Positions 42,992-51,859 of a stretch of DNA of 64,000 bases are shown here, in pieces. Each line of letters opens with the position of its first letter. Positions within the stretch are counted from its first letter, which is position 1. The stretch comes from JOPF136 sp963773835 (GTDB lineage: Bacteria > Acidobacteriota > Terriglobia > Acidiferrales > UBA7541), in NCBI GenBank assembly GCA_963773835.1, contig CAVZCQ010000004.1, positions 186,001 to 250,000 of the forward strand, in the 5' to 3' direction. The notes beneath the pieces are model-generated. The model had not been told where the DNA came from, ran no database searches, and worked only from the letters and a program-made list of their open reading frames with translations. Made by a program: the position numbers and the translations under genes.

Positions 42992-43318
42992 TCAGTCGTT
43001 GGCAGGGCGGCGCTTCCGGTTCAGGATCCGCGAGTCCTCCGCAGGCAGAGGATGCGGCCCTCTAGGTCCACCGCGGAGATTATTCATCATGTCATCAAAC
43101 CATTCTCGGATAGTCTGAACCTGATAGTACAGCAGGAGGAGCAGGAGACCTCCCGCAAGCGCAGTTCCTGCGGCGGCGCAATAAAGGGACGGATCATCGT
43201 AGCCTGCCAAAGGCAAGGCTGAGAATGAAATCGCGATTGCCAGCGCAACCGCAGTGGCGACCCCCTGCGGAAATGTACGAGGGAAGGCCATTGAATGGAG
43301 GCTACTCTTCAACCGCAT
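42992..43318 (-). CDS. Small membrane protein, unknown
   Basis: 108 aa with two hydrophobic helices at about residues 21-39 (TAVALAIAISFSALPLAG) and 46-67 (YCAAAGTALAGGLLLLLLYY), then an acidic helix (IREWFDDMMNNLRGG) and a basic tail ending NRKRRPAND. A second possible start lies at residue 10. The last 40 residues should face the cytoplasm. It is located between nadB and the rarA unit on the same strand. I recognise no family; the sequence composition supports a real gene. Confidence 0.55.
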   Translation of the reverse strand: MRLKSSLHSMAFPRTFPQGVATAVALAIAISFSALPLAGYDDPSLYCAAAGTALAGGLLLLLLYYQVQTIREWFDDMMNNLRGGPRGPHPLPAEDSRILNRKRRPAND

Positions 43319-43433
43319 TTAATTCAAGAAATCGCTTCTTATGGGAAGAGATGCGCGAGGCGAATCCCCAGACGCCGACTCATCCCGGCGTCGCGGCCAT
43401 GCCGAGCGGACAGACGCGTGCCAGTTGTGCGGT

Positions 43434-45038
43434 TCAAGCGAAGGTGACCTCCGCCCCGCGCGTGACCCGTGAATGCTTCCCGAATTTTTCCTCATCGCGG
43501 AATGGGAAATCGCTCCGGTAATGTCCTCCACGGCTCTCCTCGCGTGCCAGGGCGCTTCGCACGATCAGTTGGGCGAGCTGCCAGATATGCCGCAATTCCA
43601 GTGCGGCGCGAGAGGGTTCGGCCGGCCACGGCGGCTCCAGGCCCGCGAGCGTCTCCAGCGCGTCCTTCAAATCCCGCCCGTTGCGGATGATGCCCGCATC
43701 CTTCCAGGCCACCGCGCGAATTGTCTGCAGTGCATCTTTCGCCGGCTCTCGCGACGGGGCCGCGGCGTTCTTCGCCGGAGGCTTCCCGCTGCCTTTGGCC
43801 CCCTGCGGCCACTTGGGCGTCCCCTTCTTCGTAAATTTCGTGTCGGCGAGGATAGCCTGCCCGGTGCGCGCGCCGAACACCAGCCCTTCCAGCAGGGAAT
43901 TGCTGGCCAGGCGGTTGGCTCCGTGGACTCCCGTGCATGCCGTTTCCCCCGCAACGTAGAGCCCGGAGAGGGAAGAGCGGCCGTACGTATCGGTTTTCAC
44001 GCCGCCCATCACGTAATGCGCGGCCGGGCGCACGGGGACCAGGTCGCTGGTGATATCCACGCCGTAGCTCTGGCAGGTGGCATAAATCTGGGGAAAGCGT
44101 TTGCGCACGTACTCATCCTTCAGGTGCGTCAGGTCCAGGTAAACGAAGTCGGTGCGAGTGCGCTGCATCTCCGCGACAATCGCTCGCGAGACCACGTCGC
44201 GGGGCGCCAGTTCTCCCGCCTCGTGGTGCTTTTTCATGAACCGTTCCAGCTCGGCATTGCGCAGCACCGCGCCTTCGCCGCGCAGCGCTTCCGACAACAG
44301 GAACCGCGGCGCGCCTTTTACGGCCAGCGCCGTGGGGTGGAACTGGACGAACTCCAGGTCCGAAAGGACCGCTCCCGCCTCATAGGCGATGGCCATGCCG
44401 TCGCCGGTGGCCACCGGCGGGTTGGTGGTTTCGGGATAGACCTGTCCGAGGCCGCCAGTGGCGAGTGCGACCGCGCGTGCCGCCACCTCGTGGACCTCTT
44501 TTGTGCTTTCGTCCAGGAAGCGCAGACCGGTGACGCGGCCGTCGCAACTCACCAGTTCCGTGGTCAACGCATGGGCGCGCAGCAGAATTCCGGGAATCGT
44601 GCGGGCCTTCGCAAACAGCGAGCGCGCGATTTCCTTTCCGGTGGAATCGCCGTGAGCGTGCAGGATGCGCGAGCGGCTGTGCGCGGCTTCGCGCGTGAAC
44701 GCCAGCTTCGAGCCGGCGCGGTCGAACTCGGTGCCCCACTCGATCAGTTCCAGGATGTATTTCGGGCCTTCCTCCACCAGAACGTGGACCGCAGCGGGGT
44801 CGCACAGGCCGTCACCGGCGCGAAGCGTGTCCTCCACGTGCAGGCTCACCTCGTCTTCATCGGAGAGCGCCGCGGCGATGCCGCCCTGCGCCCATTCCGT
44901 GGCCGAATCCGTGAGGTTCGATTTCGCCAGCACGAGCACGCGGGCGCCCGCTGCGCCCAGCTCGATGGCCACGCGAAGGCCCGCTACGCCGCAGCCCACC
45001 ACAACATAGTCCGCCTCGATTTTCTTCCCTGCGGCCAT
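43434..45038 (-). CDS. nadB: L-aspartate oxidase
   Basis: 534 aa. It oxidises L-aspartate to iminoaspartate with FAD, the first step of de novo NAD synthesis. DYVVVGCGVAGLRVAIELGA binds FAD. TDSATEWAQGGIAAALSDED and the HVEDTLRAGDGLCDP block form the flavin and substrate-binding entry. HSRSRILHAHGDSTGKEIAR and EFVQFHPTALAVKGAPRFLL carry the substrate-binding His and Arg. GVHGANRLASNSLLEGLVFG closes the domain. A 40-residue Lys/Pro/Ala-rich insert (FTKKGTPKWPQGAKGSGKPP onward) lies before the C-terminal helical domain. nadA and nadC are absent from this window. Confidence 0.93.
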   Translation of the reverse strand: MAAGKKIEADYVVVGCGVAGLRVAIELGAAGARVLVLAKSNLTDSATEWAQGGIAAALSDEDEVSLHVEDTLRAGDGLCDPAAVHVLVEEGPKYILELIEWGTEFDRAGSKLAFTREAAHSRSRILHAHGDSTGKEIARSLFAKARTIPGILLRAHALTTELVSCDGRVTGLRFLDESTKEVHEVAARAVALATGGLGQVYPETTNPPVATGDGMAIAYEAGAVLSDLEFVQFHPTALAVKGAPRFLLSEALRGEGAVLRNAELERFMKKHHEAGELAPRDVVSRAIVAEMQRTRTDFVYLDLTHLKDEYVRKRFPQIYATCQSYGVDITSDLVPVRPAAHYVMGGVKTDTYGRSSLSGLYVAGETACTGVHGANRLASNSLLEGLVFGARTGQAILADTKFTKKGTPKWPQGAKGSGKPPAKNAAAPSREPAKDALQTIRAVAWKDAGIIRNGRDLKDALETLAGLEPPWPAEPSRAALELRHIWQLAQLIVRSALAREESRGGHYRSDFPFRDEEKFGKHSRVTRGAEVTFA

Positions 45039-45190
45039 ATTCCCTGAATTCCGATGGTAGCACGCAGTGGCACGGGCACTCCTGCCGGCGTACCTTTCGA
45101 GCGTTTGGACCTGTTATGCGAAGGAAACGCACCGGCCGATGCCACCATCCCCTGAAATCCGCTTCCGCGTGTTAGAGTTTTGAAGTTGCC

Positions 45191-46285
45191 ATGACTGCGA
45201 TCTCCGTCGAAACTCCCTCGGGTCCGTATACCGTCGAATGCGCGCGCGGGCTGCTGCCGCGCACCGGGGAACTGGTCCGCACCCTCGGGCCCGCGACCGG
45301 CGTCGCGTTGCTCTCCTCGCCGCGAGTGTGGAAGCTGTGGGGCGCGCCTCTGCGCCGCCAATTCTCTCGCCGCGGAGAGCCCCGCCCGGCCACGGTTCTG
45401 TTCCCCGACGGGGAGCCGGCCAAAACCCTGGCGACGCTCGAGAAGATTTGCCGCGCCCTGGCCGCCGCGGGTCTGGATCGACGCGGCCTCATCATCGCCG
45501 TTGGCGGAGGAGTGGTGGGCGACGTTGCCGGCTTCGCCGCCGCCACTTATCTTCGCGGCGTTCGCCTGGTTCATATCCCCACCACTCTCGTTGCCCAGGT
45601 GGACTCCGCCATCGGCGGCAAAACAGGGGTGAATCTCCCGGAAGGGAAGAACCTGGTCGGCGCTTTCTATCAGCCCGCGCTCGTGCTCGTGGACCCGGAA
45701 GTACTCGGCACACTCCCGGCTCGCCAATACCGCTCCGGAATCCACGAAATCATCAAATACGCCGTCCTGGGCGACCGTCACCTGTTCGAATTCCTGGAAA
45801 ACCGCATGCCCGAACTGGTGCGGCGCGACCGTTCCGCGCTCGATTGGATTCTGCCGCGGTGCATCGGCGCGAAGGCGCAGATTGTCAGCCGCGACGAACG
45901 CGAGAGCGGCGCGCGCGAAGTGCTGAATCTCGGCCACACGTTCGCACATGCCCTCGAATCGCTGACCCGTTACCGTCGATTTCTCCATGGCGAAGCGGTG
46001 GGGTGGGGACTGATTGCCGCGGCCCGCCTGGCCGCGGCTATGAATTGGATGGACGCGCAGGACGCTGCCCGCATTGCGGCCCTGGTCCACGGCGCCGGGC
46101 CGCTCCCGCCGCTGCCTCGAATCCCTCCGGCGCGATGGATGGTGGCGATGCGCAGCGACAAAAAAGCACGCGGCGGCCGGCTGCGCTTCATCCTGCCGCG
46201 GCAGATTGGCGAGGTGCGCGCGGCGGAAAACGTCCCGGAACGGGTGCTGCGCCGCGTGCTCGCCGGGCTGCTGGGGCCGCGCTGA
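45191..46285 (+). CDS. aroB: 3-dehydroquinate synthase
   Basis: 364 aa. It converts DAHP to 3-dehydroquinate, the second shikimate step, using NAD and a divalent metal. GGGVVGDVAGFAAATYLRGV is the NAD and phosphate-binding region; IPTTLVAQVDSAIGGKTGVN and NLPEGKNLVGAFYQPALVLV follow. SGIHEIIKYAVL carries the first metal ligand (Glu), and NLGHTFAHALE the histidine. It starts at the ATG after GAAGTTGCC (weak ribosome site) and is followed seven bases later by menG, so shikimate and quinone synthesis genes are paired. Confidence 0.95.
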   Translation: MTAISVETPSGPYTVECARGLLPRTGELVRTLGPATGVALLSSPRVWKLWGAPLRRQFSRRGEPRPATVLFPDGEPAKTLATLEKICRALAAAGLDRRGLIIAVGGGVVGDVAGFAAATYLRGVRLVHIPTTLVAQVDSAIGGKTGVNLPEGKNLVGAFYQPALVLVDPEVLGTLPARQYRSGIHEIIKYAVLGDRHLFEFLENRMPELVRRDRSALDWILPRCIGAKAQIVSRDERESGAREVLNLGHTFAHALESLTRYRRFLHGEAVGWGLIAAARLAAAMNWMDAQDAARIAALVHGAGPLPPLPRIPPARWMVAMRSDKKARGGRLRFILPRQIGEVRAAENVPERVLRRVLAGLLGPR

Positions 46286-46292
46286 TCGCAGT

Positions 46293-47093
46293 ATGCCGAC
46301 GGAAACTCAGCAGCCGCTTCCGGGAACGCGCCCTGCGGGTACCGGCGACGAGCGCGAAGCCCGGCAATACGTCCGCCGGATGTTCGGCGAAATCGCGGGC
46401 CGCTACGACCTGCTGAACCATCTTCTCTCTGGGAGTCTGGACCGGGTGTGGCGCCGGCGAACTGCGGCGGCCTTCGACCACATCCTGCGGCTGCCGCGCG
46501 CGCGCGTGCTCGATCTCTGTTGCGGCACCGGCGACCTCGCGCTGGCGCTGAAGCGGCAGGCCACACATTCGTGCAGCCCCGGCGCCGCCGTCTTTGCGAG
46601 CGATTTCGCCCACCCCATGCTGCTCCGCGCCGTCGCGAAGACGCGATCGCCGGACGTAGCGCAGGGAATGCGCGCGCACGAAATCGACTACTTCGAAGCT
46701 GACGCCCTGAATTTGCCGCTGGCGTCCGCTGGATTGGATCTGATTTCCGTGGCCTTCGGCTTTCGCAATCTCGCCAACTACGAGGCCGGCCTGCGCGAAT
46801 TCTTTCGCCTGCTTCGTCCCGGCGGAGAAGTGGGAATCCTCGAATTTGCGGAGCCGCGCGGTCCCGTGTTCGGCCCTCTCTACCGCTTCTATTTCCGCCG
46901 GATTCTGCCGTTGGTAGGCGGAGCCATTTCCGGAAGCGGCGCGGCGTATTCCTACCTCCCCGCATCCGTCCAGAAATTTCCCGATGCTGAGGCGCTGGCG
47001 GGAATGATGCGCGACTGCGGATTCGCAGACGTCAGCTACCAGCTTTGGACGGGGGGCACGGTCGCGCTCCACACTGCGAAACGCCCGCATTAG
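46293..47093 (+). CDS. menG: Demethylmenaquinone/ubiquinone C-methyltransferase
   Basis: 266 aa from the ATG at 46293, seven bases after aroB. It methylates the demethylated quinone ring in menaquinone (or ubiquinone) synthesis using SAM. RRMFGEIAGRYDLLNHLLSG is the UbiE signature near residue 30. VLDLCCGTGDLALALKRQA is motif I, IDYFEADALNLPLASAGLD holds the acidic site, and FGFRNLANYEAGLREFFRLL and LRPGGEVGILEFAEP complete the family set. The C-terminal region YSYLPASVQKFPDAEALAGM is also canonical. In this type of organism menaquinone is the more likely product. Confidence 0.92.
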   Translation: MPTETQQPLPGTRPAGTGDEREARQYVRRMFGEIAGRYDLLNHLLSGSLDRVWRRRTAAAFDHILRLPRARVLDLCCGTGDLALALKRQATHSCSPGAAVFASDFAHPMLLRAVAKTRSPDVAQGMRAHEIDYFEADALNLPLASAGLDLISVAFGFRNLANYEAGLREFFRLLRPGGEVGILEFAEPRGPVFGPLYRFYFRRILPLVGGAISGSGAAYSYLPASVQKFPDAEALAGMMRDCGFADVSYQLWTGGTVALHTAKRPH

Positions 47094-47112
47094 CGCGGTG
47101 GCGGCGCGTCAC

Positions 47113-47132
47113 GGGCACGGCCTGCCGTGCCC
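47113..47132. repeat. Near-perfect palindrome GGGCACGGCCTGCCGTGCCC (family 3)
   Basis: Differs by one central pair from the perfect palindrome at 7571-7590, and is likewise followed by CTACGG. It sits between the convergent menG and NtrC-type genes. Confidence 0.75.
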
Positions 47133-47160
47133 CTACGGCCTGTGCTCAGTTCAAATGTGG

Positions 47161-48549
47161 CTAGTCCGGGATTCCCAACTCGCGGATTTTGTTGAGCAGC
47201 GTTTTGTAGGACACCCCGAGCTGCTCGGCCGCGCGTGTTTTGTTCCATTTGCATCCGCGCAGCACGCTTTCAATTTTCGATCGCTCCACGCGTTCCCTTG
47301 CGCGATCCACAACGTCTTCCAGAGTCCCCTCCCAGGAAAACTCCTCGCCTACCGCCCCGGAAGACGCATCGGCCGGCTCCGGACGCGGGGTTGGCAGCCG
47401 CAGATCCTGGGCTTCAATCGCCACCCCATCGGCCAGAATCACGGCTCGTTCGATGGCGTTTTGCAGTTCGCGGATATTTCCCGGCCAGCCATATTCCATC
47501 ATGCGTTCCCGCGCAGCATCGCTCAGTTGGAGCCCGGGTTTCGACAGCTCCCGGCAGTAGCGCTCCAGGAAATGGGACGCCAGCATCAGGACGTCGTCGC
47601 CGCGCTCGCGCAGCGGAGGAATCGTGAGGGGCACGGCAGCGATGCGGAAATACAGGTCCTCCCGAAACGTTTTCGCGGCCACCGCCCCTTCCAGGTCCCT
47701 ATTCGTGGCGCACAGGATGCGTGTATCCATGTCCACTGCCTGCGTTCCCCCGATACGCTCGAACCGCTTCTCCTCGAGCACGCGCAGCAGTTTCGCCTGC
47801 GTCATCAGCGGCAGCTCGCCGATTTCGTCCAGGAACAACGTTCCCCTCTGAGCCAGCTCCATTTTGCCGATTTTCCGGGTCCCGGCGCCGGTGTAGGCCC
47901 CTTTCTCGTGGCCGAAGAGCTCGTTCTCCACCAGCCCTTCCGGAATCGCGGCGCAGTTCAGAGCCACAAAGGGCTGTTCGTTTCGCCGCGAGAGGTGGTG
48001 GATCGCACGCGCAAACAACTCTTTCCCCGTCCCGCTTTCTCCCAACAGCAGCACCGTCGTGTCCGTCGCCGCCACGCGCTGCACCTGCTGGCCCGCGGCT
48101 TTTATGGAGGGATGTTCTCCCACAATGCGTGGAAATCCGTACCTCGCCGAATACTCTTCACGCAGCACCAGGTTTTCCCGCAGGAGGTCCTGCTGCCGGG
48201 CCGAGCGCGCCACCAGCAGTTTCAGATGGTCCAGGTCCACGGGCTTCTGGATGAAATCGAAGGCGCCCTCTTTCATCGCCGTCACTGCTTCTTCCACCGA
48301 GCCGTATGCGGTCATGAGGATGACGGGGATATCGGGGTCCGCGTCTTTCACCTGGCGGAGGACGTCCAGGCCGGAACCGCCGGGGAGTTTCAGGTCGGTG
48401 AGAACCAGCAGATAGCGGACGCTGCGGGCTTTCTCGATGGCCGCGGGGGCGTCTGCCGCCTCCTCGACCCGCCAGCCGGCGCGCTCCAGGGCTTTGCGCA
48501 GCACGCCGCGCAGCTCCGCCTTATCTTCAACCAGGAGGAGAGGTTCCAC
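47161..48549 (-). CDS. Sigma-54 activating response regulator (NtrC/PilR type)
   Basis: 462 aa. The receiver domain has the acidic pair near residues 8-9 and the phosphoacceptor Asp52 (LVLTDLKLPGGSG). The AAA+ domain has Walker A LGESGTGKELFARAIHH, the sigma-54 contact loop GAYTGA (Tyr replaces the common Phe), and Walker B TLFLDEIGELP. The C-terminal Fis-type helix-turn-helix (LRGCKWNKTRAAEQLGVSYK) binds DNA. With the kinase 0.8 kb away and pilD next to it, the closest analogy is PilR, which activates pilin transcription. The start ATG lies after an intergenic 100 bases. Confidence 0.93.
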   Translation of the reverse strand: MEPLLLVEDKAELRGVLRKALERAGWRVEEAADAPAAIEKARSVRYLLVLTDLKLPGGSGLDVLRQVKDADPDIPVILMTAYGSVEEAVTAMKEGAFDFIQKPVDLDHLKLLVARSARQQDLLRENLVLREEYSARYGFPRIVGEHPSIKAAGQQVQRVAATDTTVLLLGESGTGKELFARAIHHLSRRNEQPFVALNCAAIPEGLVENELFGHEKGAYTGAGTRKIGKMELAQRGTLFLDEIGELPLMTQAKLLRVLEEKRFERIGGTQAVDMDTRILCATNRDLEGAVAAKTFREDLYFRIAAVPLTIPPLRERGDDVLMLASHFLERYCRELSKPGLQLSDAARERMMEYGWPGNIRELQNAIERAVILADGVAIEAQDLRLPTPRPEPADASSGAVGEEFSWEGTLEDVVDRARERVERSKIESVLRGCKWNKTRAAEQLGVSYKTLLNKIRELGIPD

Positions 48550-48649
48550 GGGGGAAGTGTAGCGCCGGTGCCGCGCTGCGCGACCGGCAAACCTGCGAGG
48601 TTGTCGTCAGAGAAAACGGTGCGGCTTGGAAACGCCGCCGGCCGGCCCC

Positions 48650-49273
48650 TCAGGGATTTCTGGACCACCCCGGCGGCAGGCCCGCTTTCCGCAATTCGTC
48701 TTCGAGGTCGGAGATGGCCTGTTTGTCCTGCTCGATCTGCTGCTTCTTTTCGTCCATCTGCTTCTCCAGATCATTCAATTCGGGCCCGCGGCCACCCCCA
48801 TACTTGTTGTACTGTTCGCGCATGGCTGTATTGGGGTCGCTGTAATATTGCTGCCGCTTCAGGTTGTACTCGCGCTGCTTGAGGTCCAGGTCTTTCTGGT
48901 CGTCGTCCAGTTTTTTGTGCGCGGCGACAAACTTTGCCCGCCAACTCGACTCGAGTTCGGCCTGCTTTTTGTTGTCGTCCGCGCCGGGCTTTGCGGCGCC
49001 TTTAGCGCCACCGCCGGCTTCCGCCGCTCCCTGCTCTCCGCCTTCCGCAGTGGCCGCGGGAGCTGCGTGCGGCGTCTTTGGAAGGTTGTCGTCCGTCCAA
49101 ACCTGTTTAGGAGGGGGCTGCTGCTTTCGCTCCGCTTTGGCCTTTCGCGCCGCTTCGGCGATCGAGGGTTCCTGGCTGGGAGTGGAGGTGGTGTCCTGAG
49201 CCGCAGCGGTGGAGAACCATCCAGCCGCGCAGAGAGCGCCTGCCAAAAGCATTGCGAAAATTGGTTTACGCAT
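48650..49273 (-). CDS. Exported coiled-coil protein, unknown
   Basis: 207 aa from the ATG at 49273 (a start 36 bases earlier adds a non-signal leader). A signal peptide (ATG-encoded MRKPIFAMLLAGALCAAGW ... AAAQ) leads to a disordered Pro/Gly/Ala/Lys-rich stretch. Residues 105-190 are charged and helical (AAHKKLDDDQKDLDLKQREY, then LNDLEKQMDEKKQQIEQDKQ), a coiled coil with heptad spacing. It ends AGLPPGWSRNP. It lies between the kinase and its regulator on the same strand, so it may be a periplasmic partner of the signalling pair. Confidence 0.7.
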   Translation of the reverse strand: MRKPIFAMLLAGALCAAGWFSTAAAQDTTSTPSQEPSIAEAARKAKAERKQQPPPKQVWTDDNLPKTPHAAPAATAEGGEQGAAEAGGGAKGAAKPGADDNKKQAELESSWRAKFVAAHKKLDDDQKDLDLKQREYNLKRQQYYSDPNTAMREQYNKYGGGRGPELNDLEKQMDEKKQQIEQDKQAISDLEDELRKAGLPPGWSRNP

Positions 49274-49338
49274 GGGCACCGCCTTCGAGGTGTTCGCCGG
49301 GGTGGACACCTGCTAGCATTTTAGATGCCTCCTCCCGG

Positions 49339-50754
49339 TCAATCAACTGCCCCGCTCCCGGGGGCCTCCGCGGGTAACGTAAGGATAAACTCAGCGCCCC
49401 CCGCCGGCAGATTCCGCGCCTCCGCGCCGCCGCCGTGATTCACTGCGATTTTTTGCACCACGGCCAGCCCCAGGCCGGTCCCGTCGGGTTTGGTGGTGTA
49501 AAACGGCAGAAAGAGTTTCGACAGCTCGCCCTCCGGAATGCCCGGGCCGTCGTCCGCCACGATCACGCGAACCATCCCGGCCCCGCCACCCTCCGTACGC
49601 TCTCCGCGGACCACCACATGGCCCGCCGGGGAGCCCTCTCGCCGGAATTCGCAGACCGACTCTGCGGCGTTGCGCACCAGGTTCAGGAGGGCCTGGCGGA
49701 GCAGGCCTTCGTCTCCGGTCACGCTGGGGAATTCTCCCTCGGCCCGGCACTCCACGCGGGGATGGCTCTCCCGCGCCTCCGCCACCACGCGGTCCACCAG
49801 CGGCCCGAGCGCCACGCGGCCGCGGGAAACCTCCAGCGGGCGCGCAAAGCGCAGGAATTCGGTAACCACATGCGTCAGCGTGCGCGCCTCCTGCAGGATT
49901 TTTCCGGCATTTTCCGCCACCTCGCCCGGTGTGGCCTCCTGCTGCATCAGTTGCGCATACGCGGAAATCGTGGCCAGCGAATTTTTGAATTCATGCGCGA
50001 TGCCCGCGGACATTTCCCCGAGCGTCGCCAGGCTCTCCTTCAGCAGAACGGCGCGCTGGAGCGCCGTCAACTCGGTCAGGTCGGTCAGCAGACACAGCGC
50101 TCCGGCCACTTTCTGCGAGTCGCGGGTTACCGGAGAAATGGTCAGCCCCAGGTGGCGCAGGTCTCCTGCGCCCGTGCGGTGTTCCACCTCCTCGCGCTGA
50201 TACGTGCGACCTTCACGCAGGCAGTTCTCCAGCAGCCGCGTAAAGGGCGAGTCCGCGCCCAGCACATCGGAGTATCGCCGGTACTGCAGCGCACCCACCC
50301 CCAGCGTCTGCTCTGCCGCAGGATTCGACAGATTGATCATCCCGGTGGCGTTCACCAGCAACAGCCCGGTGGGCATCTGCCGCGTGACCGCTGCGGTCAA
50401 CCGTTCGGTCTCGGCGGCCCGGTCTTTCACTTCCCGGTGCAGCCGCTGGAGATCCTTTTCCTGCTCCCGCAGGCGCTGGATTACCGCCTGCACCGACGCG
50501 GAGGCAAACGCCGTCTCTCCCCCCGCGGCGGGCCGGGGCAGCGGCGGTTCCGATCCGGCGCCGCCCGTGCCGCGATTGCGCAGGGCGCGGAACCCCACCC
50601 AGAGAGCGAGCAAAAACGCAAAAAACACCGCCAGCGTGAAGAAGAATTGGGCGGTCCACCAGAACGGCTGGGGTTGCGCCGCGTGCGCCGGAAAACGAGA
50701 CTGCGCGGCCGCCACCAGCCCCAGCGCCCCATGGTTCGAAAGAATGCGCAGCAT
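49339..50754 (-). CDS. Membrane-linked sensor histidine kinase (NtrB/PilS type)
   Basis: 471 aa from the ATG at 50754. A single hydrophobic segment (FFFTLAVFFAFLLALWVGF) anchors it near the N-terminus. A coiled region leads to a PAS domain at about residues 110-220 (TRQMPTGLLLVNATGMINLS, VTRDSQKVAGALCLLTDLTE). HisKA has LGEMSAGIAHEFKNSLATIS with the phosphorylated His in AHEFKN. HATPase_c has LLNLVRNAAES, VADDGPGIPEGELSKLF and GTGLGLAVVQKI. All kinase boxes are present. It follows pilD by 15 bases and is followed by the coiled-coil gene and the NtrC-type regulator, an obvious partner. Confidence 0.93.
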   Translation of the reverse strand: MLRILSNHGALGLVAAAQSRFPAHAAQPQPFWWTAQFFFTLAVFFAFLLALWVGFRALRNRGTGGAGSEPPLPRPAAGGETAFASASVQAVIQRLREQEKDLQRLHREVKDRAAETERLTAAVTRQMPTGLLLVNATGMINLSNPAAEQTLGVGALQYRRYSDVLGADSPFTRLLENCLREGRTYQREEVEHRTGAGDLRHLGLTISPVTRDSQKVAGALCLLTDLTELTALQRAVLLKESLATLGEMSAGIAHEFKNSLATISAYAQLMQQEATPGEVAENAGKILQEARTLTHVVTEFLRFARPLEVSRGRVALGPLVDRVVAEARESHPRVECRAEGEFPSVTGDEGLLRQALLNLVRNAAESVCEFRREGSPAGHVVVRGERTEGGGAGMVRVIVADDGPGIPEGELSKLFLPFYTTKPDGTGLGLAVVQKIAVNHGGGAEARNLPAGGAEFILTLPAEAPGSGAVD

Positions 50755-50768
50755 AGACCCGCCGTGCT

Positions 50769-51602
50769 CTAACTCAGCCGGCTGAAATACCACGTCAGCA
50801 GAGGCGGCCCGTAAAACACGGCCACGAGTCCTCCACCGGCCAGAAACAGCCCGAACGGCAACTCGTAGTCGCTTTCCTTCCGCTGGAAGAGCATAAAGGC
50901 CAGCCCGATCACGCTTCCCAGAACCGCTCCGGCCATGATCGTCAGCAGCACTGCCTTTGCGCCCAGAAATGTCCCGGCCATCCCCATCATCTTCACGTCA
51001 CCCAGTCCCATTCCCTCGCGGCCACGCAACCGGAAGTAGCCCTCGGCAAACAGCCACAGAATGCCCGCGCCGGCGGCTGCACCCAGCAGCGCGTCGCACA
51101 CGGAGAGCGCCCGTTCCGGCGGCGGAAATGCAAACCAATGATGCGCGAGCCACAGCGCGGTCCCATCGCCGACCGGAACCACTGCGCTCCACGCCAGGCC
51201 TAGCAATCCCCCCGTGAGGTTCACACGGTCTGGCAGGAGGCGTTCGCGCAGGTCCGTCACCGCCAGCACGACCAGCAACGCACCGAAAATTGCCCATTTG
51301 CCCGCCGCAGGCGTCAACCCAAATTTCAGCAGGCAGCACAAAAAAAGCGTCCCGGTAATCAGCTCCACCACCGGATACATCGCGGAAATGGACGCCTTGC
51401 AGTTCCGGCAGCGCCCACGCAGCACCAGCCAGCTCAGCACCGGGATGTTGTCGTAGGCCGCGATCCCCTTGCCGCATTTGGGGCAGTGCGAGGCGGGACG
51501 TACGATGGATTCCCTCGCGGGAATGCGCAGGATGCAAACGTTCAGGAAGCTCCCCACCACCAGTCCCAGTGCAAACGCATACACCGCCAGAATCAGAGGC
51601 AT
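50769..51602 (-). CDS. pilD: Prepilin peptidase (A24) / N-methyltransferase
   Basis: 277 aa. It cuts the leader of type IV prepilins and methylates the new N-terminus at the inner membrane. The cytoplasmic N-terminal domain has two CxxC pairs (HCPKCGKGI; RCRNCKASI). The peptidase core has one Asp in TDLRERLLPDRVNLTGG and another in GMGLGDVKMMGMAGTFLGAK, the G-x-G-D site. About seven hydrophobic helices span the rest. The ATG at 51602 is chosen because it starts right at the first helix. It is the first gene of the kinase-regulator cluster. Confidence 0.95.
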   Translation of the reverse strand: MPLILAVYAFALGLVVGSFLNVCILRIPARESIVRPASHCPKCGKGIAAYDNIPVLSWLVLRGRCRNCKASISAMYPVVELITGTLFLCCLLKFGLTPAAGKWAIFGALLVVLAVTDLRERLLPDRVNLTGGLLGLAWSAVVPVGDGTALWLAHHWFAFPPPERALSVCDALLGAAAGAGILWLFAEGYFRLRGREGMGLGDVKMMGMAGTFLGAKAVLLTIMAGAVLGSVIGLAFMLFQRKESDYELPFGLFLAGGGLVAVFYGPPLLTWYFSRLS

Positions 51603-51626
51603 GCTACGACTGTTACACGACAGCGC

Positions 51627-51672
51627 CAAGGTCGAAAGTCGAAAGTTAGAAGTCTAAAGTTAAGAGTCACCG
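51627..51672. repeat. AAAGTCGAAAG-type short repeat
   Basis: Four to five degenerate 8-9 base units (GGTCGAAAG, TCGAAAGTT, AGAAGTCTAAAGTT, AAGAGTC) upstream of pilD, similar to the GAAATTCGAAA strings at 36869. Confidence 0.5.
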
Positions 51673-51814
51673 CCCGCCACGGCCTGAAGTGCGGCGGCTC
51701 GAACGCTAGATTCGCCGATACGAACACCGCCAGGCTGGTCGCGCCGTCCCTACTCGCCGGTTAATGCGCCGGCCGACCGTTCGGCCACGAGTTGGGCCGT
51801 TTGCCTGTCCGTGA

Positions 51815-51843
51815 TTGGACAGTTTTCCGGGCATTCTCTAAAC
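51815..51843 (+). promoter_or_regulatory. Sigma-70 type promoter candidate for the alpha/beta hydrolase gene
   Basis: TTGGAC (51815-51820) and CTAAAC (51838-51843) with a 17-base spacer, ending 16 bases before the ATG. Both boxes are imperfect, so this is tentative. Confidence 0.3.
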
Positions 51844-51859
51844 TGGCCTCTTTTGTTCC

